Positions 1 to 5,205 of a stretch of DNA of 9,094 nucleotides are shown here, piece by piece. The position numbers and the translations under genes are program-made. A model generated the notes under the pieces. That model saw nothing but the letters and a program-made list of their open reading frames with translations, was not told the origin of the DNA and made no database searches. The DNA comes from JAXDLH01 sp034666705. GTDB taxonomy: Bacteria > Chloroflexota > UBA6077 > SHYK01. The DNA lies in the NCBI GenBank assembly GCA_034666705.1, contig JAXDLH010000217.1, positions 1-9,094 of the forward strand, in the 5' to 3' direction. Each line of letters opens with the position of its first letter. The stretch's first letter is position 1.

Positions 1-1
1 C

Positions 2-76
2 TTCGGCCCCGACGGCACCTACGAGGGACTCCGGCTCCTGGGAGTGGAGCCAACAGACGCCCCCGCCGCCTCATGA
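2..76 (+). CDS. C-terminal end of an unrecognised protein (5' truncated by window edge)
   Basis: The frame beginning at base 2 is open from the window edge to a TGA at 74-76 and encodes 24 residues, FGPDGTYEGLRLLGVEPTD followed by APAAS. The mix of charged and hydrophobic residues and the Ala/Pro-rich tail look like an ordinary protein C-terminus. Non-coding repeat DNA begins immediately after the stop. Too little is present to name a family. The gene converges on the minus-strand MFS gene that ends at 501. A 75-base open frame in GC-rich DNA can occur by chance, so confidence is limited. Confidence 0.45.
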   Translation, partial: FGPDGTYEGLRLLGVEPTDAPAAS

Positions 77-81
77 CGCCA

Positions 82-153
82 GTGCGGGCGGCCCGGTCGG
101 TGCGGGCGGCCCGGTCGGTGCGGGCGGCCCGGGCGGCGCGGGCGGTGCGCGCG
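82..153. repeat. 18-bp tandem repeat, four units
   Basis: The unit gtgcgggcggcccggtcg occurs exactly at 82-99 and 100-117, with one change at 118-135 (last triplets gggcg) and in degenerate form at 136-153. It lies just after the stop codon at 74-76, in the gap between convergent genes. Because 18 is a multiple of three, each reading frame gives a repeating Pro/Gly/Ala peptide, but no supported gene covers it. It is probably a replication-slippage minisatellite. Confidence 0.85.
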
Positions 154-222
154 GCTCCCATGGCAGGATGGCGGTGGACCCGGCCGATAATCCCGCCCGG
201 GGCCGAGCTCCGCCACGCCGTG

Positions 223-438
223 GGGACAGCCGCCCCCTCCCGCTCATCCTGAGCCTGTCGAAGGATCCGCCGCGCGTCGAGCGCGGAAAACCATGGCGCA
301 ACCGCCCTAAAGGGTTCGCCAACCATGCATGGCAAACCCGGAAATTCGCGGGGCCAGCGGTTCCGGCCCTGCGCTTCGCTGCCGGCCGCGGGTCCTTCGA
401 CAAGCTCAGCTGAGGATGAGCGGGGGGACGGCTGTCCC
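223..438. repeat. MITE-like element with about 50-bp imperfect inverted repeats
   Basis: The left arm (223-270) and right arm (388-438) are imperfect reverse complements. Both begin GGGACAGCCG, continue through a C-rich run to CGCTCATCCT, and then contain TGTCGAAGGA followed by a CCGC-like end. The interior (271-387) encodes no convincing protein. It holds a second hairpin, gggttcgcca (312-321) paired with tggcaaaccc (330-339) with one mismatch and an 8-base loop. This is the structure of a small non-autonomous palindromic element or bacterial interspersed repeat. A related TCATCCTGAG...GATCC palindrome occurs at 6551-6634. No target-site duplication was clearly visible. Together with the tandem repeat upstream, this accounts for most of the gene-free stretch 77-500. 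Confidence 0.7.
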
Positions 439-454
439 TATGGGGACGGCTGTC
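424..454. repeat. Direct repeat of 13 bp at the right edge of the MITE-like element
   Basis: ggggacggctgtc is present at 424-436 and again at 442-454, an 18-base period. A close reverse complement, gacagccgcccc, is at 225-236 inside the left arm. The outer copy therefore repeats the tip of the right arm just beyond it, as if the arm end were duplicated. Confidence 0.7.
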
Positions 455-477
455 GAGACGCCCGGATCGACCCTCTG

Positions 478-500
478 ACCCCGCCAATCGGCGACGGGGT
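478..500 (-). terminator. Possible hairpin terminator of the MFS gene
   Basis: ACCCC (478-482) and GCC (483-485) pair with GGC (490-492) and GGGGT (496-500) around an aatc loop, with a three-base bulge at 493-495. The hairpin directly abuts the MFS stop codon at 501-503 on its downstream side. There is no T-tract after it in the minus-strand direction, so a classical intrinsic terminator is not established. Confidence 0.35.
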
Positions 501-1712
501 TCACTGCAGGCGTGGGGTCACCAGGGGCGCACGGATCTCAGTGGGCGGGCGGCTGGCGAGCTTGGGGCCAAGGACGGCGGCGAGCACTGCGCCGAGTAGC
601 ACGGGCAGGAACGCCGACGCAGAGATGTGGGTGGCATCCCACGCTGCCCCGGCCGCGAGATTGACCGTGAACGACACGCAATAGCTCACCGTGAAGCCCC
701 CGGCTGAGAGCCGGGCGACGTCCGCTGGCTCGGCAAGCAGCGCCGGCAGCGCGAAGCACACCACCAGGATGTAGGCGCCGGCGAAGCCGATCATGCCGCC
801 GGCGACCACGATGAGCAGCGGCTGGCCGCTGAGAATTGCCGCCAGCGCCACGACGATCGATGCACTCGCCACGTACATCACGACGCGCCGGCTCAGGACC
901 TCCCACGGCACGAGCCCCACGACGAGCGACGCTGGCACCTGGGCGCCGTTGAGCGATGCCAGGGCAGCCGCCACCAGGCCTGGCTGCCCGATCTCATGCA
1001 GGTAATCCGGGACAAAGGTATTGGTACCGAAGTAGATCATGCTCGAGGCAGCTTGCAGCAGCCCGAGCTGCCAGGTGCGCACGTCGCGCCAGTTCGGCAC
1101 GCCGGAGCCGCGCCAGTACCCGGCCTCGGCGGCGACGTGCGGGGTCCCGACCGCGACCAGCACCGCGGTGCCGAGCACGATTGCCGCCCAGACGACAAAC
1201 ACTTCCGGCCAACTCCAGCCGAGTAGCGCCATGAGCGGCAGCGTCGCCGCCGCGCCCACCAGTTCCCCGCTGAGCAGGCCGTTCGACCACACGCCGGTGG
1301 CCCGCGTGATGGCGCCGGGATACCACTGCCGAACCAGGGCGGGCAGCGTGGTCTGGGTCATCGCGATGCCGATGCCCATCAGCACCGTCATCGTGAAGAG
1401 CACCGGCGCCGAGGGGCCGAGCCCCCGCAGGCCCGATGCGACGCCGGTGACGCAAAGGCCGGCGATCAACGCACGCCGCGCCCCGATGCGGGCGATGAGC
1501 ACCGAGCCGGGCACCGCCGCCAGCCCGAGCAGAAGCACGGGCAACGAGGAGAGCGCCGCTACCCCCTTCTCGTCGAGCTGGAGCTGCTGGTGGATGATGG
1601 GCAGCACGGGAGGTATGGCCAGCAGTGGCAGGCGGAGGTCCATCCCCGTCAACCAGAGCAAGGCGAGTCGTCGCCATCCGATCTCGGTCACCGTGCCCAC
1701 CGACCGCGCCAT
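501..1712 (-). CDS. MFS transporter, CynX/NimT-like
   Basis: The 403-residue protein is almost entirely hydrophobic, with about twelve membrane segments, matching the usual length of a major facilitator. The N-terminal segment with DLRLPLLAIPPVLPIIHQQL (residues 25-44) and SLPVLLLGLAAVPG resembles the cyanate (CynX) and 2-nitroimidazole (NimT) transporter group. ARIGARR (residues 74-80) sits at the loop 2-3 motif A position. A hydrophilic central loop (about 191-215) separates the two six-helix halves. The substrate cannot be read from the sequence; a small anion or organic acid is only a family-based guess. The ATG at 1710-1712 has a weak GAAGG very close upstream. The gene begins 28 bases after the hydrolase stop on the same strand, so it is probably co-transcribed with it. 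Confidence 0.85.
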   Translation of the reverse strand: MARSVGTVTEIGWRRLALLWLTGMDLRLPLLAIPPVLPIIHQQLQLDEKGVAALSSLPVLLLGLAAVPGSVLIARIGARRALIAGLCVTGVASGLRGLGPSAPVLFTMTVLMGIGIAMTQTTLPALVRQWYPGAITRATGVWSNGLLSGELVGAAATLPLMALLGWSWPEVFVVWAAIVLGTAVLVAVGTPHVAAEAGYWRGSGVPNWRDVRTWQLGLLQAASSMIYFGTNTFVPDYLHEIGQPGLVAAALASLNGAQVPASLVVGLVPWEVLSRRVVMYVASASIVVALAAILSGQPLLIVVAGGMIGFAGAYILVVCFALPALLAEPADVARLSAGGFTVSYCVSFTVNLAAGAAWDATHISASAFLPVLLGAVLAAVLGPKLASRPPTEIRAPLVTPRLQ

Positions 1713-1740
1713 GCCTTCAGGGTACCGGACGGCCCCCTAC

Positions 1741-2592
1741 TCAGGCACTGAGGCGCGGGCGCAGCCAGGCGAGCAGCTCCGCGAGCACCGCTTCGCGATT
1801 GGTTTCATTCAAAAGCTCGTGGTAGGCGCCCGGCCACTCGCGGATGGTGCGATGGTCGACCGAGAGTCGGTCGAAGAATGCCCGGTCTTCGGCTGGCCCC
1901 GTGATGCGGTCGGCATCTCCAACGAAGAGCAGCACCGGCGGCTGCAGCTCGCTCGCATGCTCGCCTACGCGGCGCATCTCGGCCTGTGCTTCCGTAAACC
2001 ACCGCGGCGTGACGCGGTCGTGCACGAGCGGGTCGGCAACGTACGCCGTGCCGACTGCGGGGTCGCGACTGAGCGCGTTGGGATCCAGCCCGCTCGGGGT
2101 GGAGAACCAGGGCAGCAGCCGCGACAGCACGATCGCGGTGGCCGCTCTGAGCGGCGACAGCGGCCTGGCGAGCTGGAGCAGCGGCGACGTGAGCACGAGC
2201 GCGCACAGCGTGTCGCCGTAGGCGAGCGCATAGCCGATGGCAATGAGCCCGCCCATCGATTGGCCGAGCACGGCCCGGGGCAGCGCCGGGTCAGCGACCG
2301 CCTGGATCACGGTGTGGAAGTCGTCGACGTACTGCCGCCACCGCTCGACGTATCCCCGGCGGCCGGCACTGCGGCCGTGGCCGCGATGGTCCGGCGCAAT
2401 GACGGTCCAGCCTTCCGCATTGAGTCGGCTGGCGAGCCACTCATAGCGGCCGCCATGCTCGCCCATCCCGTGGCAGATGCAGACGGTGGCGGTCGCGGTG
2501 GGCGCCGGCCAAATGCGCACGACCAACTCGTTGCCGTTGGACCCCGTGACAGTGCAAGTCTGGGATGCAGCCATGGCGACGCTCATTTGCAT
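1741..2592 (-). CDS. Alpha/beta hydrolase, lysophospholipase / monoacylglycerol lipase type
   Basis: The protein is 283 residues from the ATG at 2590-2592, the normal size for this family. It has the oxyanion motif HGMGEHGG (41-48), GHGRS (71-75), the nucleophile elbow GQSMGG with Ser112, an Asp at 228 (VGDADRI) and His258 in GAYHELLNE. This is a complete Ser-Asp-His triad of the serine aminopeptidase S33/Hydrolase_4 group that cleaves monoacylglycerols or lysophospholipids. Most members have GHSMGG; here the His is Gln. No signal peptide is evident, so it is probably cytoplasmic. The start is uncertain: a GTG at 2638-2640 would place a strong hairpin inside the gene, while ATGs at 2590-2592, 2584-2586 and 2572-2574 lie beyond it. 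The last gives an N-terminus (MAASQTCTVTGSNG) typical of the family. It sits between a methyltransferase gene and an MFS gene, all on the same strand. Confidence 0.9.
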   Translation of the reverse strand: MQMSVAMAASQTCTVTGSNGNELVVRIWPAPTATATVCICHGMGEHGGRYEWLASRLNAEGWTVIAPDHRGHGRSAGRRGYVERWRQYVDDFHTVIQAVADPALPRAVLGQSMGGLIAIGYALAYGDTLCALVLTSPLLQLARPLSPLRAATAIVLSRLLPWFSTPSGLDPNALSRDPAVGTAYVADPLVHDRVTPRWFTEAQAEMRRVGEHASELQPPVLLFVGDADRITGPAEDRAFFDRLSVDHRTIREWPGAYHELLNETNREAVLAELLAWLRPRLSA

Positions 2593-2594
2593 CG

Positions 2595-2631
2595 CCGGGC
2601 GGCGGCGCGCCCACTGCGCCCCGCCGCCCGG
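2595..2631 (-). promoter_or_regulatory. Strong GC hairpin between methyltransferase and hydrolase genes
   Basis: ccgggcggcgg (2595-2605) is perfectly complementary to ccgccgcccgg (2621-2631), with a 15-base loop. It lies 12 bases after the methyltransferase stop (2644-2646) and 2 bases before the hydrolase ATG at 2590-2592. No T-run follows, so it is less likely to be an intrinsic terminator than an mRNA processing, stabilising or translation-limiting structure. No Shine-Dalgarno sequence is visible between it and the first ATG. Confidence 0.6.
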
Positions 2632-2643
2632 AGATAACACTCG

Positions 2644-3363
2644 CTACGCGCCCTTGTAGCCGCCGATGAGGGACACGCCGAGGCGCTTCCAGAACACGTC
2701 GACGGTCGGGAAGCCGGCGTTGCGCAGGAATTGCAGATGCTCAGCGGCCGTGATGTAGTAGTGGCCACCGGTCGGCGCACGGTTGACACCCGCGGTCTCC
2801 TCCGCCGGCAGGCCGCGCAGGACCCGGCCCGCGGCGCGATAGCGCGCGCGCAGCACGTCGTCGGCCGGGGCGACCGTATCGAGATTGAAGAACACGCCGC
2901 CGGGGTTGAGCGCCTGGTAGATCGTCGTGAACAACTGCTGCTTCTGCGGTGGCTTGAGATGATGGATCGCCTTGGAGGAGACGATCACGTCGAATGTGCC
3001 CTCGGCACCCGGCAGTCCGCCGTCGATGAAGTCGCCAAGCACGTAGTCGAACCGCTTGCCGTAGCGGGCCATGCGCTCCTGGGCAATCGTCATCATCGGC
3101 TCGGACACGTCGATCGCGAGGGCGCTGGAGCTCGGAAATGCGTCGAGCACGACCTGCGCGACGACGCCCTGGCCAGAGCCAATGTCGAGAATGCGGAACG
3201 AGTCTGACGGGTTGAACGGCACGAGCGAGGCCATAACCCTGAACGCGTCGGCGCGGTCGTCGCCCTCCTGGTCCGTACGCGCCACATAGGCGCGCGCCGT
3301 CTCGAGCGAGAACCACTCGTGGCCGTACCGCTCGACGTAGGCCTGCCCGGTGAGTTGCTGCAT
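2644..3363 (-). CDS. Class I SAM-dependent methyltransferase
   Basis: The 239-residue protein (from ATG 3361-3363) has the Rossmann SAM-binding motif I ILDIGSGQG (58-66), an acidic residue ending strand 2 (AIDVSEPM, Asp85), LGDF (109-112), the motif IV region FDVIVSSKAIHHL (124-136) and the post-motif LNPGGVFFNLD (152-162). This is the Methyltransf_25/Methyltransf_11 type. The acceptor is unknown; the IHHL after motif IV is common in small-molecule and ubiquinone/menaquinone-type enzymes. The chosen start has a strong Shine-Dalgarno sequence (complement of 3370-3378, GAGGGGGAG) six bases upstream. An in-frame upstream ATG at 3433-3435 would add 24 residues of non-conserved sequence and lacks that signal. 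The hydrolase gene follows after about 51 bases. Confidence 0.88.
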   Translation of the reverse strand: MQQLTGQAYVERYGHEWFSLETARAYVARTDQEGDDRADAFRVMASLVPFNPSDSFRILDIGSGQGVVAQVVLDAFPSSSALAIDVSEPMMTIAQERMARYGKRFDYVLGDFIDGGLPGAEGTFDVIVSSKAIHHLKPPQKQQLFTTIYQALNPGGVFFNLDTVAPADDVLRARYRAAGRVLRGLPAEETAGVNRAPTGGHYYITAAEHLQFLRNAGFPTVDVFWKRLGVSLIGGYKGA

Positions 3364-3369
3364 GTAAAT

Positions 3370-3378
3370 CTCCCCCTC
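3370..3378 (-). promoter_or_regulatory. Ribosome binding site deciding the methyltransferase start
   Basis: Read on the minus strand this is GAGGGGGAG, six bases before the ATG at 3361-3363. It supports the shorter reading of the gene over the longer one starting at 3435. Confidence 0.75.
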
Positions 3379-3430
3379 ATTGCAACCTGCGCGCGAGAAG
3401 CTTGGGTGCCTCTGCGCGGCGTCAGCGCCC

Positions 3431-3460
3431 ATCATATCCGAGGCAGCGCAGCGCTGTGGA
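3431..3460 (-). promoter_or_regulatory. Candidate promoter of the methyltransferase unit
   Basis: On the minus strand, TATGAT (complement of 3431-3436) matches five of six bases of the sigma-70 -10 consensus. TCCACA (complement of 3455-3460) matches four of six of the -35 consensus, with an 18-base spacer. The -10 lies about 67 bases upstream of the ATG. The -35 overlaps the candidate -35 of the divergent toxin-antitoxin operon. This was identified by eye only. Confidence 0.35.
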
Positions 3461-3491
3461 CAGCTTCTCGGTAGACTTGATATCGGATCAA
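3457..3491 (+). promoter_or_regulatory. Candidate vapBC promoter and operator palindrome
   Basis: A weak plus-strand pair is visible: TGGACA (3457-3462) and TATCGG (3481-3486), 18 bases apart. Overlapping its downstream end is the inverted repeat TTGAT (3477-3481) / ATCAA (3487-3491) with a five-base centre. VapBC-type operons are usually repressed by the antitoxin or complex binding palindromes at the promoter, so this is a reasonable operator candidate. The -10 match is poor, which keeps confidence low. Confidence 0.3.
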
Positions 3492-3512
3492 TGCGCCGGA
3501 GGGCGACAACCG

Positions 3513-3761
3513 ATGGGCCATACCTTCATAGTGACGGGGACGTTGCGTGATAACCACACCGTCCAACTCGACTATCCTGTCTCTCTCGAGTCGAAGAAAG
3601 TGCGCGTAACACTTGAGCCGCTCCAAGTTACAGAGCGTCGGCCTTATACAGAGGTCATGGCAGAGATCCGCCGCCGGCAAGATGAGCGCGGCCATCGGCC
3701 GCCTAGCCTCGAAGAGGTGGACCAGTACCTCGCAGCAGAGCGCGAGAGTTGGGGCGAATAG
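3513..3761 (+). CDS. VapB-type antitoxin
   Basis: The 82-residue product begins MGHTFIVTGTLRDNHTVQLD, a beta-strand-rich N-terminal part of the kind found in small AbrB-like or related antitoxins. It continues through KVRVTLEPL to a charged helical C-terminus ending SLEEVDQYLAAERESWGE, the part expected to wrap and neutralise the toxin. The start has a good Shine-Dalgarno sequence, GGAGGG (3498-3503), nine bases upstream; an earlier in-frame ATG at 3402 lacks this and would add unrelated sequence. The PIN-domain gene directly follows and overlaps its last codons, the standard antitoxin-first order. The assignment rests on the C-terminal style and the partner rather than on a firmly recognised family. 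Confidence 0.75.
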   Translation: MGHTFIVTGTLRDNHTVQLDYPVSLESKKVRVTLEPLQVTERRPYTEVMAEIRRRQDERGHRPPSLEEVDQYLAAERESWGE

Positions 3762-4162
3762 CGGGTGCGCGTCTATCTCTGGATACGGCTCCGGTTATCT
3801 ACACGGTCGAGCAGGTCGCACCCTTTGCCGCCGCGACCGACCTACGCCTATCAGGGCCCGACATAGAGCTCGTAGCGAGCGACCTCACCCGGCTTGAATG
3901 TCGCGTCAAGCCGCTACGCGACGGAAATGCCGACCTGCTACAGGATTTCGACAATTACTTCACTAACGCTTGCACGACGATCATTGGATTGACAACCGAG
4001 GTGATCGATAAGGCTACCGAGATTTGGGCTATTTACGGCTTCCGGACGCCGGACGCGATCCATCTGGCAGCTGCTATTCTTGCCAACAGCGATGTCTTTC
4101 TGACCAATGACCGCCGACTCGATCGGTTTACAGAGCTCGTGGTCGAAGCCATTCGGGTCTGA
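3749..4162 (+). CDS. PIN-domain ribonuclease toxin (VapC-like) with displaced start
   Basis: The frame encodes 137 residues from TTG 3749-3751. All four PIN acidic residues are present: Asp12 (LDTAPVIY), Glu50 (LTRLECR), Asp102 (TPDAIHLAAA) and Asp121 (FLTNDRRL). The fold is therefore that of a Mg-dependent RNase toxin and probably intact. The start is odd. A GTG at 3765-3767 begins codons for V-R-V-Y-L, exactly the MRVYLDTAP opening usual in this family, but an extra CT in tatctctgg (around 3775-3782) puts it out of frame with the rest. The reading frame that contains the catalytic residues can be entered only from TTG 3749, inside the antitoxin gene (13-base overlap), or from CTG 3779. The toxin may be made with a changed N-terminus, made poorly, or silenced. 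A single sequencing error is the main alternative. Confidence 0.8.
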   Translation: MGRIAGARLSLDTAPVIYTVEQVAPFAAATDLRLSGPDIELVASDLTRLECRVKPLRDGNADLLQDFDNYFTNACTTIIGLTTEVIDKATEIWAIYGFRTPDAIHLAAAILANSDVFLTNDRRLDRFTELVVEAIRV

Positions 4163-4182
4163 CACCGATCCGTCGTGCGCCC

Positions 4183-4236
4183 GCCCTTGTCTCCACCGTG
4201 GTACTGCTCAATACGGTACACGGCGGAGACAAGGGC
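4183..4236. terminator. Long hairpin between convergent genes, possible bidirectional terminator
   Basis: gcccttgtctcc (4183-4194) pairs perfectly with ggagacaagggc (4225-4236). The pairing continues with one mismatch and one bulge through CCGTG and TAC to an 11-base loop. The hairpin sits 20 bases after the toxin stop and 3 bases after the cyclodeaminase-like stop, the expected place for a shared terminator. Neither side has a T-run, so termination strength is uncertain. Confidence 0.6.
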
Positions 4237-4239
4237 GCT

Positions 4240-5205
4240 TCACTCGAAGCTGAACTCGGTGCCGATGCCGCGGGCTTTGGCTTGCTCGTAGACGTAGTTG
4301 GCGAAGGCGATGTCACCCACGCCGCCGCGGGACTCACGGAACACGTTGATGTCCTGCGGCCCGTTGCGCGGCGCCACGTCGCCCTTCACGAGCGAGCCCA
4401 GCTCGATGATGCGATCGCGGCTGTAGCGACCGGCCTGCAGCAACTCCCAGAGCTGGCCGCCGACGCGCTTCGCCTTCGAGTGGGCCGCGGGCTGGGCCTC
4501 CTGGATCTCCTGCTCGGCGCTCCCCACCACGAACTGAGCCGCCTCGAGGTAGAGCGACTCGGCGAGCTCCGTCGAGCGGCCCATGCTCGTCACGTGCGTG
4601 CCCGGCCGCACCTGGTCGATGCGCAGCACCGGCTCGTCCGAGGCCGTGGCCACCACCATGATCTCTGCCGCCGCAATCACCGGGTCCGGCGAGTCGTGCG
4701 CAGTAACCGGGAAGCCGAGCTCCCTCGTGGCGCGCTCGGCCAGCGCCGTGCGATGCTCGGGCGTCGGGCTGTACACCTCGGCGCGCTCGAGCGGCCGCAC
4801 GACGTTCAGGAACTGGAGGATGGAGAGCGCATTGTTGCCGCTGCCCAGCATGCCCACGACCTTCGCATCTGGTCGGGCGAGATAGCGGGCGGCGAGCGCC
4901 ATCGTCGCGCCGACCCGCATACTTCCGAACCCGCTCGCGAGGATGGAGAGCAGCTCGCGGCTGTTCGTGTCGTACAACACCGAGACGGCGCCCCCAAGCC
5001 CCACCCGGATGCCCATCCGGCCAAGGCCCTTCAGTCCGCCGCCTACCAGCCGCAGCGGGATCCCGGTCCCCGACTGTCCACCATAGGGTGGCATGTGCAC
5101 CGCCGTGCCCTCTGCCTCCTCGCGCACGACCTGAGCAACCACCTCGATCGCCTGCTCGGGCGAGAGCAGGTCGCGCACGTCCGACCGCGAGAGCAGCAGG
5201 GTCAT
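4240..5205 (-). CDS. Ornithine cyclodeaminase / mu-crystallin family protein
   Basis: The 321-residue protein has family length. Landmarks are RVGATMALAARYLA (97-110), the Rossmann dinucleotide-binding turn MLGSGNNALSILQFL (119-133), VVATASDEPVL (184-194), PGTHVTSMG (201-209) and the C-terminal signature DINVFRESRGGVGDIA with YVYEQAKARGIG (285-314). The family uses NAD(P) and includes ornithine cyclodeaminase, ketimine reductases and several amino acid dehydrogenases. By eye, the usual GAD motif carrying the catalytic Asp is here GRS (209-211), the VVVD that normally ends the next strand is VVGS, and the usual substrate Lys appears as Arg67 (MGIRVG), so true ornithine cyclodeaminase activity is doubtful. 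The ATG overlaps the stop of the upstream M24 gene as ATGA with no clear Shine-Dalgarno sequence, which implies translational coupling. Confidence 0.87.
   Translation of the reverse strand: MTLLLSRSDVRDLLSPEQAIEVVAQVVREEAEGTAVHMPPYGGQSGTGIPLRLVGGGLKGLGRMGIRVGLGGAVSVLYDTNSRELLSILASGFGSMRVGATMALAARYLARPDAKVVGMLGSGNNALSILQFLNVVRPLERAEVYSPTPEHRTALAERATRELGFPVTAHDSPDPVIAAAEIMVVATASDEPVLRIDQVRPGTHVTSMGRSTELAESLYLEAAQFVVGSAEQEIQEAQPAAHSKAKRVGGQLWELLQAGRYSRDRIIELGSLVKGDVAPRNGPQDINVFRESRGGVGDIAFANYVYEQAKARGIGTEFSFE

Noticed and set aside
82..153. CRISPR array
   Set aside because: Units are contiguous with no spacers and no cas genes are nearby; it is a simple tandem repeat.
312..339. tRNA-like GGGTTCG element
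   Set aside because: It is one arm of a simple hairpin; no acceptor, anticodon or D-arm could be built around it.
71..487. 138-codon minus-strand frame with APTGPP repeats
   Set aside because: The repeats come from the 18-bp tandem array, and the rest runs through the inverted-repeat element. No conserved domain or start signal supports it.
1039..2637. 532-codon plus-strand open frame
   Set aside because: It lies antisense to the MFS and hydrolase genes, is rich in Arg, Ala, Pro and Ser with no domain, and spans their intergenic gap. It is a GC-driven shadow frame.
3613..3897. 94-codon plus-strand frame overlapping both vapB and vapC
   Set aside because: It is the wrong frame for the antitoxin and toxin and has no conserved residues; a shadow of the two real genes.
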